From Gemmatimonadota bacterium (GTDB lineage: Bacteria; Gemmatimonadota; Gemmatimonadetes; Gemmatimonadales; GWC2-71-9): a stretch of 64,000 bases of DNA. The notes below the pieces were generated by a model. The model saw nothing but the letters and a program-made list of their open reading frames with translations. It did no database searches and was not told where the DNA came from. The translations under genes were made by a program, and so were the position numbers. The stretch lies in the NCBI GenBank assembly GCA_003222085.1, contig QHUK01000007.1:18244-82243 (forward strand), read 5' to 3'. This document shows, in pieces, positions 52,411 to 60,617 of this stretch (within the stretch, counting starts at the first letter, position 1; the number at the start of each line of letters is the position of its first letter).

Positions 52411-55026
52411 ATGCGGCGCATCGTACAGAGCCCCACCGAAGGGTCGACCAACGAGGGTAACCACGGCAGGCTGGTCGTGACTCCGGCGACGCGTCTGGGC
52501 GGCGACGTGCAGCCAGCCGCGGCGGCATTTCAATCCGCCCCAGCACCGGCGCCTGGAGTCCGGCCCTGTGTGCGCGGCAAGTTCCTCTTTGTCGGCGACG
52601 AGAAGCTGTACGTGCGGGGTGTGACGTACGGGGCGTTCACTCCAGACGCGGCGGGAAACGAGTACCATGATCTCGCCACCGTGGAGCGGGACTTCGCGCT
52701 GATGGCGGCAAACGGGATCAACGCCGTCCGCATCCCCCACACCACTCCGCCCCGCGCGCTCCTGGACATCGCATCGCGGCACGGTCTGCGGGTCATGGTC
52801 GGGCTCAGTGCCGAGCAGTATGTCGGTTATGTCATCGACCGTCCTCCCGGCGCGCCCGACGTCGAGGCGCTGATCCGCAACAAGGTCCGCTCTTGCGCGG
52901 GCCACCCCGCCCTCCTGTGCTACGCGCTCGGTAACGAGATCCCCGCGCTGATGGCGCGGTGGCTCGGCCGCCGCAAGGTCGAGCGCTACCTCGAGCGACT
53001 GTACCGGATCGTCAAACAGGAAGACCCCGAGGGGCTGGTGACCTACGTCAACTACCCCACGACCGAATACCTCCGGCTGCCGTTCCTCGACCTCATTTGC
53101 TTCAACGTTTACCTCGAGTCGCAGGACCGCTTCGAGCCATACCTGGCGCGGCTGCATAACATCGCCGGGGACCGGCCGCTCTTGATGAGCGAGCTGGGCC
53201 TCGACGCCCTGCGCAACGGGGAGGGTGGCCAGGCCCGCTCGCTCGACTGGCAGGTGCGCACGGCGTTCGCCGCCGGGTGCGGCGGCGTGTTCGTGTTCGC
53301 GTGGACCGACGAGTGGTACCGCCACGGCCACGACGTCCAGGACTGGGCGTTCGGCCTGACGCGCGCCGATCGCTCGCCCAAGCCTGCGCTCGAGACGGTG
53401 CGGGAGGCGTTCGCCGAAGCGCCGTTCACGCCGAGCCTCCCGTGGCCGCGTATCTCGGTGGTGGTGTGCTCGTGCAACGGGGGCCGGACCATCCGCGATG
53501 CTTGCGAAGGGCTGCGCCGGCTCGATTACCCCAACTACGAAGTCATCGTCGTGGACGACGGCTCGAACGACGACACGGCCGCGATCGCGGGCCAGTACGA
53601 CGTTCGGCTCATCCGGACCCCGAATCGCGGCCTGTCCAGCGCGCGCAATACCGGTCTGGCAGCGGCCACCGGAGAGATCGTCGCCTACCTGGACGACGAC
53701 GCCTATCCCGATCCGCACTGGCTGACCTATCTCGCGGCCACGTTCCTGAGCACGTCCCACGTCGGTGTGGGTGGGCCGAATATCGCCCCCGCGGGCGACG
53801 GGCCGATTGCCGAGTGCGTCGCCCGCGCGCCCGGGGGACCCGTGCACGTGCTCATCACCGATCGCGAGGCGGAACATATCCCCGGCTGCAACATGGCGTT
53901 CCGGACAGCCTTCCTCGAGGCAGTCGGGGGATTCGATTCGCGGTTTCGCAGCGCCGGCGACGACGTCGACGTGTGCTGGAGACTGCAGGATCGCGGCTGG
54001 ACGCTCGGCTACCACCCGGCCGCCGTGGTGTGGCACCACCGGCGCAATTCGGTGCGCACCTATTGGCGGCAACAAATCGGGTACGGGCGCGCCGAGGCGA
54101 TGCTGGAGCGCAAATGGCCGGAGAAGTACAACGACGTTGGGCACGTCCGCTGGACCGGCCGGATGTACGGCAGCGGACTGCCCTACATCCTGGGGTGGCG
54201 GCGCGCCCGCGTGTATCACGGCGTGTGGGGCGCGGCGCCGTTCCAATCGCTGTACGAGCCGGCGCCGACGCTGCTGGCCTCACTGCCCCAGATGCCCGAG
54301 TGGCACCTGATGACCGCGACGCTCGTGGCGATCGCGACGTTGAGCTTCGCGTGGAGCCCGTTGCGCCTGGCACTGCCGCTCTGTCTCGCCGCGATCGTGC
54401 CGTCGGTGGCCCAGGCGTGCCTCGGGGGCGCCCGCGCGCGATTCCCCGCTGCCCTCAGCGGGAAGGCCCGGCTGGCGCGCCGCGTCCTGACCGCGGCCCT
54501 GCACTTTATTCAGCCCATCGCGCGGCTGCGCGGTCGCATTCAAGAGGGCCTCACCCCGTGGCGGCGCCGTTGCCCGCGGCGGCCGGGGCCCCTCTGGCCC
54601 GTCACGGCCGCCGTCTGGAGTGAGCACTGGCTGGACCAGCACCAACGGCTGCGGGTCATGGAAACGGACCTGCGGGCGGACGGCGTGTGCGTGTTGCGCG
54701 GCGCGCGGGATGCCCGCTGGGACCTGGAAGTCCGCGGCGGCTTCTTCGGGGCGGCTCGCCTCCTCATGGGCGTCGAGGAGCACGCCGGTGGGAAGCAGCT
54801 CATCCGCGTGCGCTGGTGGCCGGTCGTGCCCGCCGCCGGCCCGCTACTCACCCTGGTGTTCGCAGTGCTGACGCGCGGCGCGCTCGGCGATCAAGCCTGG
54901 ATCGCCGCCGCCGTGCTCGGTCTCGGCGCGCTCCTGTCGGCGGCGCGCGTGGTCGAGCAATGCAGCGCCGCGACGGCCACGATCCGGGAGGTCGTCGGCC
55001 GGCTGCGTCGCAGTGAGCTCTTATGA
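52411..55026 (+). CDS. Glycoside hydrolase - family 2 glycosyltransferase fusion, membrane anchored
   Basis: 871 residues from ATG 52411 with AGGAG six bases upstream. Residues ~45-340 are a GH TIM barrel of the GH2/GH5 clan: acid/base Glu in CYALGNEIP and nucleophile Glu in LLMSELGLD. Residues ~350-600 are a GT-A glycosyltransferase (ISVVVCSCNGG, VIVVDDGSNDD, YLDDDAYPD, CNMAFR). Membrane segments at ~640-675 and ~805-840 anchor the C-terminus. One chain thus has both bond-breaking and bond-making modules, perhaps for remodelling or transglycosylation of a membrane-linked glycan. It is the first gene of an operon coupled by 4-base overlaps. Confidence 0.82.
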   Translation: MRRIVQSPTEGSTNEGNHGRLVVTPATRLGGDVQPAAAAFQSAPAPAPGVRPCVRGKFLFVGDEKLYVRGVTYGAFTPDAAGNEYHDLATVERDFALMAANGINAVRIPHTTPPRALLDIASRHGLRVMVGLSAEQYVGYVIDRPPGAPDVEALIRNKVRSCAGHPALLCYALGNEIPALMARWLGRRKVERYLERLYRIVKQEDPEGLVTYVNYPTTEYLRLPFLDLICFNVYLESQDRFEPYLARLHNIAGDRPLLMSELGLDALRNGEGGQARSLDWQVRTAFAAGCGGVFVFAWTDEWYRHGHDVQDWAFGLTRADRSPKPALETVREAFAEAPFTPSLPWPRISVVVCSCNGGRTIRDACEGLRRLDYPNYEVIVVDDGSNDDTAAIAGQYDVRLIRTPNRGLSSARNTGLAAATGEIVAYLDDDAYPDPHWLTYLAATFLSTSHVGVGGPNIAPAGDGPIAECVARAPGGPVHVLITDREAEHIPGCNMAFRTAFLEAVGGFDSRFRSAGDDVDVCWRLQDRGWTLGYHPAAVVWHHRRNSVRTYWRQQIGYGRAEAMLERKWPEKYNDVGHVRWTGRMYGSGLPYILGWRRARVYHGVWGAAPFQSLYEPAPTLLASLPQMPEWHLMTATLVAIATLSFAWSPLRLALPLCLAAIVPSVAQACLGGARARFPAALSGKARLARRVLTAALHFIQPIARLRGRIQEGLTPWRRRCPRRPGPLWPVTAAVWSEHWLDQHQRLRVMETDLRADGVCVLRGARDARWDLEVRGGFFGAARLLMGVEEHAGGKQLIRVRWWPVVPAAGPLLTLVFAVLTRGALGDQAWIAAAVLGLGALLSAARVVEQCSAATATIREVVGRLRRSELL

Positions 55027-57869
55027 GCGAATTCGCCCTGTACCGGCGACTGTTGCGCCAGGCGCGGCCCTACTGGCTCCACCTCGCCGTCCTGTTCGGT
55101 ATCGGGCTGCTGGCGAGCCCGATCGCGCTCCTCAACCCGGTGCCGCTCAAGATCGTGGTCGACTCGGTGCTCGGCTCGCGCCCGCTGCCGGTGTGGCTGG
55201 CGGCCGCCCTGCCCGCGGCGGCGACGCGCTCCCCCGCCACGCTGTTGGCGGTCGCGATCGGCCTGCTCATCGCCGTCGCGGCGCTCGCCCAGGTCCAGGG
55301 GCTCGCGAACAAGTTCATGCAAGCCTACGTCGGCGAGCGCCTGGTCCTCGCGTTTCGCACCAAGTTGGTGCAGCACGCCCAGCGCCTCTCCCTGTCGTAC
55401 CACGACTCGAAGGGCAGCGCCGACTCGCTGTACCGGATTAATCAGGATGCCGCGGTGATCGACAAGATCATGGTCGAAGGGATCATTCCGTTCGTCGCCG
55501 CCGGGATCACGCTGGCCATGATGATCGTCGTCATGACGCGCCTCGACTGGCAGCTCGCGCTCGTGGCTTTGGGGGTGTCGCCGCCACTGTTCGTGCTGTC
55601 GCGCCTGTATCGGCCCCGCATGCGCCGCCAGTCGCGGCACGTGAAGAAGCTCGAAAGCTCGGCGCTCGCGGTCGTGCAGGAAACCCTCGGCGCTCTCCGT
55701 GTCGTGAAAGCATTCGGGCAGGAGACCCGCGAGACCGACCGCTTCGTGCGTCGCTCGACCGAGGGGGTGACGGCGCGCATTCGCCTGGCGTTGATGGAGG
55801 GCCGCTTCGGCGTCCTGGTCGGGCTGACGAGCGCGCTCGGCACGGCCGCGGTCCTGCTCATCGGGGCGCGCCACGTGGGTGCAGGCGTCCTCACCCTCGG
55901 GCAGCTGTGGATGGTGCTGACCTACCTAGGCCAGCTGTACGAACCCCTCAAGACGATCAGCAAGAAGGCGGCGGGGATCCAATCCTACCTCGCGAGCGCC
56001 GAGCGCGCCTTCGGGCTGCTGGACGAGCAGCCCGAGGTGCCGGAGCGCCCACACGCTCGCGCGATCGGGCGTGCCGCCGGCGCCGTGGCCTTCCGGCATG
56101 TGTCCTTCGCCTACGGACCCGACCGGCCCGTCCTGCATGACGTGTCGCTCGAGATCGAACCGGGCACGCGGCTCGGCGTCGTGGGCGCGACGGGTGCCGG
56201 CAAGACGACGCTCATCAGCTTGCTCACCCGCTTCTACGACCCCCTGGAGGGAGCGGTCTTACTGGACGGCGTAGACCTGCGCGACTACAAGCTTCTCGAC
56301 CTGCGGCGCCAGTTCGCGGTCGTGCTCCAGGACGCCGTGCTGTTTTCCCTTTCCATCGCCGAGAACATCGCGTACGCGGCGCCTGGCGCGACCCGGGAGC
56401 AGGTCGTCGCGGCGGCCCGGGCGGCGAACGCCCACGAGTTCATCGAGCGGCTGCCCCAGGGCTACGACACGCAGGTCGGCGAGCGCGGCGTGAAGCTCTC
56501 AGGCGGCCAGCGGCAGCGCATCGCGCTGGCGCGCGCGTTCTTGAAGGACAGTCCCGTGCTGATCCTGGACGAGCCCACGAGCTCGGTGGACGCGAAGACC
56601 GAGGCCGCGATCGTCGACGCGCTGGAGCGTCTCAAACAGGGCCGCACCGTAATCGTCATCAGTCACCGGCCGACCACGCTCGCCGGCTGCTCGGCATTGC
56701 TCACCATCGACGGTGGCAGAGTGGTCGCGGACACGACGCCGGCTGCGGTCGAGCCCCTGCCCACCCCCGCGCCGCCGAGCCGGACCCCCACACGCGCCCG
56801 GTCCGAGAAACGCCGCGAGAATCTGCTGGCGCACCCGGCGGTCCAGGCATGGCGCGAGCTCCGCCCTGACCGCGTGGTGCCCGACCGGATCACGCCGGCC
56901 AAGTTCAAGCCGAACAAGCCACGGCCCAACCTGACGGTGTACCGCCTCGAAGGCGTCGGGGTCGATAGCGCGGCGGTGATCGCGAAGCGCTGCACGCAGC
57001 GCGGCGGCCAGATCGAGCGTACCGTGTACGAGCGTATCCTTCCGCACGTGCCGCTCGCTGGACCTCGCTACTACGGCACCGTCTCAGGGTCGCACGAGGA
57101 CCATGCGGAGGACGTGTGCTGGCTCTTCATCGGGGAAATCCAGGGTGAGAAGTACGACATGCTGCGCCCGGACCACCGCGCCGCCGCGGCTCGATGGCTG
57201 GGGACCCTGCACACCGAGGCGCAATCCGCTGCCGACCAGGCCGGATTGCCGGATGGTGGACCGAGTCGCTACCGCGACCAGATGCGCGCGACGCGGGACC
57301 TCATTCGAGCCCAGGTGGACAATCCCGCCTTCAGCGCCGAGGACGTGGCGTTTCTCGACGTCCTGGTGGCGCGGTTCAATGAGCTGGACGAGGATTGGGA
57401 GCGGCTCGCGCGCGCCTGCACCGGCCTCCCGCCCACGCTGATCCACGGTGACTTCAACGCCAAGAATCTGCGCGTGCAGGCGTCTCCCCAGGGCGCCCAG
57501 ATCGGGGCGTTCGACTGGGAGGATGCCGGGCGGGCCGTTCCCGGCATAGACCTGGCTCAAGCGGTCGATCCGTCCTGCCGCATTGCCGCGAGCCCGGACC
57601 TCGCCACCTACTGGGCCGTGGTCCGGGAGCGGTGGCCGAACTGCGACCAGACCGACATCGAACGCCTGGCGACGTGCGGGGCCGTCTGGCGCGCACTCGC
57701 GGTGATCACTTGGGACGGGCATCACCTCACTCGTCCCTGGGCCGATGCGTTTCTCCCGAATCTGCGGATGTATGAAGCGGAACTCACGCACGCCCTCGAT
57801 CGCTTCGGCTGGCCGGGGCGAGCGGGCCGGGCGAGCCCCCGTCCCACTCTGCAGGGCCGGGCCGGATGA
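55023..57869 (+). CDS. ABC exporter fused to an APH-type phosphotransferase
   Basis: 948 residues; ATGA overlap with the previous gene. Residues 1-320: six-helix ABC exporter core; ~335-580: ATPase with Walker A GATGAGKTT (~387-395), Q-loop VVLQDAVLFS, signature LSGGQRQRIALARA and Walker B LILDEPTSSVD. After a Pro/Arg-rich linker (~585-620) comes an aminoglycoside phosphotransferase/choline-kinase-like domain (~640-935) with catalytic HGDFNAKN (His ~807) and metal-binding FDWEDAG (~830). I know of no described transporter with this tail. It may phosphorylate a sugar or aminoglycan at the point of export, or use the kinase fold to bind cargo. Confidence 0.88.
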   Translation: MSEFALYRRLLRQARPYWLHLAVLFGIGLLASPIALLNPVPLKIVVDSVLGSRPLPVWLAAALPAAATRSPATLLAVAIGLLIAVAALAQVQGLANKFMQAYVGERLVLAFRTKLVQHAQRLSLSYHDSKGSADSLYRINQDAAVIDKIMVEGIIPFVAAGITLAMMIVVMTRLDWQLALVALGVSPPLFVLSRLYRPRMRRQSRHVKKLESSALAVVQETLGALRVVKAFGQETRETDRFVRRSTEGVTARIRLALMEGRFGVLVGLTSALGTAAVLLIGARHVGAGVLTLGQLWMVLTYLGQLYEPLKTISKKAAGIQSYLASAERAFGLLDEQPEVPERPHARAIGRAAGAVAFRHVSFAYGPDRPVLHDVSLEIEPGTRLGVVGATGAGKTTLISLLTRFYDPLEGAVLLDGVDLRDYKLLDLRRQFAVVLQDAVLFSLSIAENIAYAAPGATREQVVAAARAANAHEFIERLPQGYDTQVGERGVKLSGGQRQRIALARAFLKDSPVLILDEPTSSVDAKTEAAIVDALERLKQGRTVIVISHRPTTLAGCSALLTIDGGRVVADTTPAAVEPLPTPAPPSRTPTRARSEKRRENLLAHPAVQAWRELRPDRVVPDRITPAKFKPNKPRPNLTVYRLEGVGVDSAAVIAKRCTQRGGQIERTVYERILPHVPLAGPRYYGTVSGSHEDHAEDVCWLFIGEIQGEKYDMLRPDHRAAAARWLGTLHTEAQSAADQAGLPDGGPSRYRDQMRATRDLIRAQVDNPAFSAEDVAFLDVLVARFNELDEDWERLARACTGLPPTLIHGDFNAKNLRVQASPQGAQIGAFDWEDAGRAVPGIDLAQAVDPSCRIAASPDLATYWAVVRERWPNCDQTDIERLATCGAVWRALAVITWDGHHLTRPWADAFLPNLRMYEAELTHALDRFGWPGRAGRASPRPTLQGRAG

Positions 57870-58726
57870 GACGCCTGCGGATCGGATTCCTGTTCAGGCG
57901 CCCCTACGGCGCCGGCCATGTGAGCATCTTCCCGAAGACCATACAGGTGCTCGCCGACAGGGGAGTCGTGGTCGACGTCATCGCCGGCAACGGACGCCTC
58001 ATCGACCTCTCGAGCGTCCGGGTCGAGCACGACCTCTACGTGTTGAAGCAGATCTCGGGCATCCCGATGAGCCTTGCGGGCGCCCTGCACGCTCAGGGCG
58101 CCGCTATCGTGAATCCGTATCCCGTGACGGTAGCACTCCGCGACAAGGTGATCGCCGCCCGGATTCTCGAGGCCGCCGGAGCGCCCATGCCCGCCACGTA
58201 CGTCGTGTCCCACCCCGAACTCCTGATGCCGCTCTTGGCCAGGGGACCGCTCGTCGTCAAGCCGTACGACGGCACCTGCGGGTTGGGCGTGCGCGTCGTC
58301 CGGAACGAGGCCGAGCTCCTCGCCGAGGCACGCCCGTCGCACAAGCCGCCACCCGTTCTGGCACAGCGCTATCACCGGCCCGAGGGGCGCGACTTGAAGA
58401 TCTACGTGATCGGCGAGCGGCTCTTCGGCGTCCGGAAGGTCTTCCCGGCCGTCACGGAGGCGGAGAAGTACGGGGAGCCGTTCGCCCCGACTGCCGAGCA
58501 AGCCGACATCGCGCTCCGCTGTGGCCGCGCGTTCGGCATCGACCTCTACGGCGTCGACTTGATCGAGAGCGATGGACAGACATACGTCGTGGACATGTCC
58601 AGCATCCCGGGCTTCAAAGGCGTGCCGGACGCGCCGTTGCATCTGGCGTCCTACTTCTACGCGGCGGCGGAGCGCGCCGCCAGCGGGCGACCGGTATTCC
58701 AGCCGGCGGTCGAGGTAGGTCCATGA
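57866..58726 (+). CDS. ATP-grasp ligase (RimK/glutathione-synthetase-like)
   Basis: 286 residues; ATGA overlap with the exporter gene. ATP-grasp features: GPLVVKPYDGTCGLGVRVV (nucleotide-binding loop and Lys), DLKIYVIGERLFGVRKVF, and the metal site in DLYGVDLIESDGQTYVVDMSS. The end DMSSIPGFKGVPD departs from the usual E-x-N metal motif (here D-M-S). The family joins a carboxylate to an amine via acyl phosphate. Here it may attach an amino acid to an amino-sugar freed by the deacetylase encoded next. Confidence 0.83.
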   Translation: MRRLRIGFLFRRPYGAGHVSIFPKTIQVLADRGVVVDVIAGNGRLIDLSSVRVEHDLYVLKQISGIPMSLAGALHAQGAAIVNPYPVTVALRDKVIAARILEAAGAPMPATYVVSHPELLMPLLARGPLVVKPYDGTCGLGVRVVRNEAELLAEARPSHKPPPVLAQRYHRPEGRDLKIYVIGERLFGVRKVFPAVTEAEKYGEPFAPTAEQADIALRCGRAFGIDLYGVDLIESDGQTYVVDMSSIPGFKGVPDAPLHLASYFYAAAERAASGRPVFQPAVEVGP

Positions 58727-59406
58727 AGTGGCTCATCATCAACGGGGACGACTTCGGTGCGAGCCCCGGGATCAACCGCGGCATTATCCAGGCGCACTAC
58801 GACGGAATCCTGACGAGCGCGAGCCTGCTCGTCGACCGGCCGGCGAGCGGAGCGGCGGCCGCGCTCGCGCGTGAGCACACCAAGATGAGCCTCGGGCTCC
58901 ACCTTGAGCTGGACGCCGGCGACCCGGACAGAGTGGCCGTCCAATGCGAGCGCCAGATGGCTCGTTTCCAGGAGCTCACTGGGGAGCGCCCGACCCACGT
59001 GGACTCCCACCACGCCGTGCACCACGACGCGCGCGTCTTGCCGCACGTGCTCGCGCTCGCCCAGCGAGCCGGCGCGCCGGTGCGGGGTCACTCCGGGGCC
59101 CGCCACCTCGGGAAATTCTACGGCCGCTGGGGCGGCGTCACCCACTCCGAGCAGATCGGGGTCGAGGGCTTGCTGCGCCTGCTGGACGCCGAGGTTCGAG
59201 AGGGCGTGACCGAGCTCTCGTGCCACCCCGGCTACGTCGAACCCGAATACCGCTCGAGCTATCTCGTGGAGCGCGAGCTCGAGCTGCGGACGCTGTGTGA
59301 CCCCCGAGTGCGGCAGGCGATCCGCGACCGGGGGATCCGCTTGATGGGATTCCGGGACCTGGTGGCGCGCGCGCCCGCGGCGACGCTGACGGCGGAGGCG
59401 AAGTGA
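58723..59406 (+). CDS. ChbG/YdjC-like carbohydrate deacetylase
   Basis: 227 residues; ATGA overlap. LIINGDDFGASPGINRG holds the metal Asp pair, THVDSHHAVHHD the metal His cluster and CHPGY the catalytic region. The family removes N-acetyl groups from chitooligosaccharide-like sugars. In this operon it would expose an amine on the glycan being built. Confidence 0.87.
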   Translation: MKWLIINGDDFGASPGINRGIIQAHYDGILTSASLLVDRPASGAAAALAREHTKMSLGLHLELDAGDPDRVAVQCERQMARFQELTGERPTHVDSHHAVHHDARVLPHVLALAQRAGAPVRGHSGARHLGKFYGRWGGVTHSEQIGVEGLLRLLDAEVREGVTELSCHPGYVEPEYRSSYLVERELELRTLCDPRVRQAIRDRGIRLMGFRDLVARAPAATLTAEAK

Positions 59407-60617
59407 CCACGGCCGTCATGTCGGTCTACAAAGTCGCCAGTTTCCCGGACGGCGGCGGCCACTTCTGGGTGTACCTGCAGTACGCGTTGGGGCTACGCCG
59501 CCTGGGGTGCGACGTCTACTGGCTGGAGCAGCTGCGCCCCGCCCGCCATTCCGAGCGGCAGAGCTACGTGATCTCGACCTTCCTGGAGCGGATGCAGCAG
59601 CTCGGATTCGAGGGCCGGACGCTGCTCTACACCCTGGACCGCGATCCACGCTTCATCGGCTGCACGTGGGGTGAGGCCGAGGCCGTGCTGCGGCGGGCGG
59701 ACGTGCTGCTGAACTTCCACTACGCCATCGATCCGCGGCTACTCGCCTGCGCCCGGCGCACGGCGCTCGTGGACATCGACCCGGGGCTGCTGCAATTCTG
59801 GATGAGCTCGGGGCAGCTCAAAGTGCCCCCGCATGACAGCTATCTGACGACGGGCGAGACTGTGGGCACGCCCGCTGCTCGCTTCTCCGACTGCGGCTTG
59901 CGGTGGACACACATCCGTCCCCCGGTCTGCCTCGACCTCTGGCCGGTAACCTCTGATGCCCGATCCGTAGCCTTCACAACTGTCTCCAGCTGGTCCTCGG
60001 CCAGCTGGTTGAAGGTGGACCGAAACGGGGAGACCGTGCTCCTCGATAACACAAAGCGCGTGTCCTTCCTCGACTTCGTCGATCTGCCACGCCACACGAG
60101 CCAGCCGCTCGAGCTCGCGTTGTACCTCCTCGACCGCGATCCGGAGGGCGAGAGGCGCCTCAAGCAGGCCGAGAAGGACGCAGCGGACCGGGCCCACCTC
60201 GAGAGCCACGGGTGGCGGGTGCGAGACTCGCGCGAGGTTGCCGGCAGCCCCGAGACGTACCGCGCTTACGTTCAGCAGTCGCGCGGCGAGTTCAGCTGTG
60301 CCAAGCCGTCGTGCATGGAATTCCAGAACGCGTGGGTCAGCGATCGCACGCTGTGCTACCTGGCGAGCGGGAAGCCGGTCGTGGTGCAGCACACCGGCCC
60401 AAGCTCGTACCTGCCCCACGGCGAGGGAATGTTCCGCTTCACCTCTCTCCCCGAGGCGGTCGAGGCGCTGGACAGCATCGCTAGCGACTACGCACGCCAT
60501 TGCCGCGCGGCCCGTGACATTGCCGAAACGCATTTCGACGCGCGGCGCGTGTTGGAGACGGCGCTGAACGCCGCGCTGAGCACACAGCCGACGGCACTGC
60601 AGCGGGCGGGCGCATGA
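59403..60617 (+). CDS. GT-B-like glycosyltransferase, paralogue 1
   Basis: 404 residues from a GTG overlapping the previous stop (GTGA). The N-terminus (SFPDGGGHFWVYLQYALGLRRLGCDVYWLE) is a GT-B Rossmann start with a Gly-rich loop. The C-terminal half has SRGEFSCAKP and AWVSDRTLCYLASGKP, VVQHTGPSSYLP, where nucleotide-sugar would bind. The same blocks recur in the next protein. It is not assignable to a numbered GT family by eye. Confidence 0.75.
   Translation: MTTAVMSVYKVASFPDGGGHFWVYLQYALGLRRLGCDVYWLEQLRPARHSERQSYVISTFLERMQQLGFEGRTLLYTLDRDPRFIGCTWGEAEAVLRRADVLLNFHYAIDPRLLACARRTALVDIDPGLLQFWMSSGQLKVPPHDSYLTTGETVGTPAARFSDCGLRWTHIRPPVCLDLWPVTSDARSVAFTTVSSWSSASWLKVDRNGETVLLDNTKRVSFLDFVDLPRHTSQPLELALYLLDRDPEGERRLKQAEKDAADRAHLESHGWRVRDSREVAGSPETYRAYVQQSRGEFSCAKPSCMEFQNAWVSDRTLCYLASGKPVVVQHTGPSSYLPHGEGMFRFTSLPEAVEALDSIASDYARHCRAARDIAETHFDARRVLETALNAALSTQPTALQRAGA

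Noticed and set aside
52273..54246. 657-residue minus-strand frame opposite the GH-GT2 fusion
   Set aside because: No recognisable domain; the plus strand has intact GH and GT motifs and a ribosome site.
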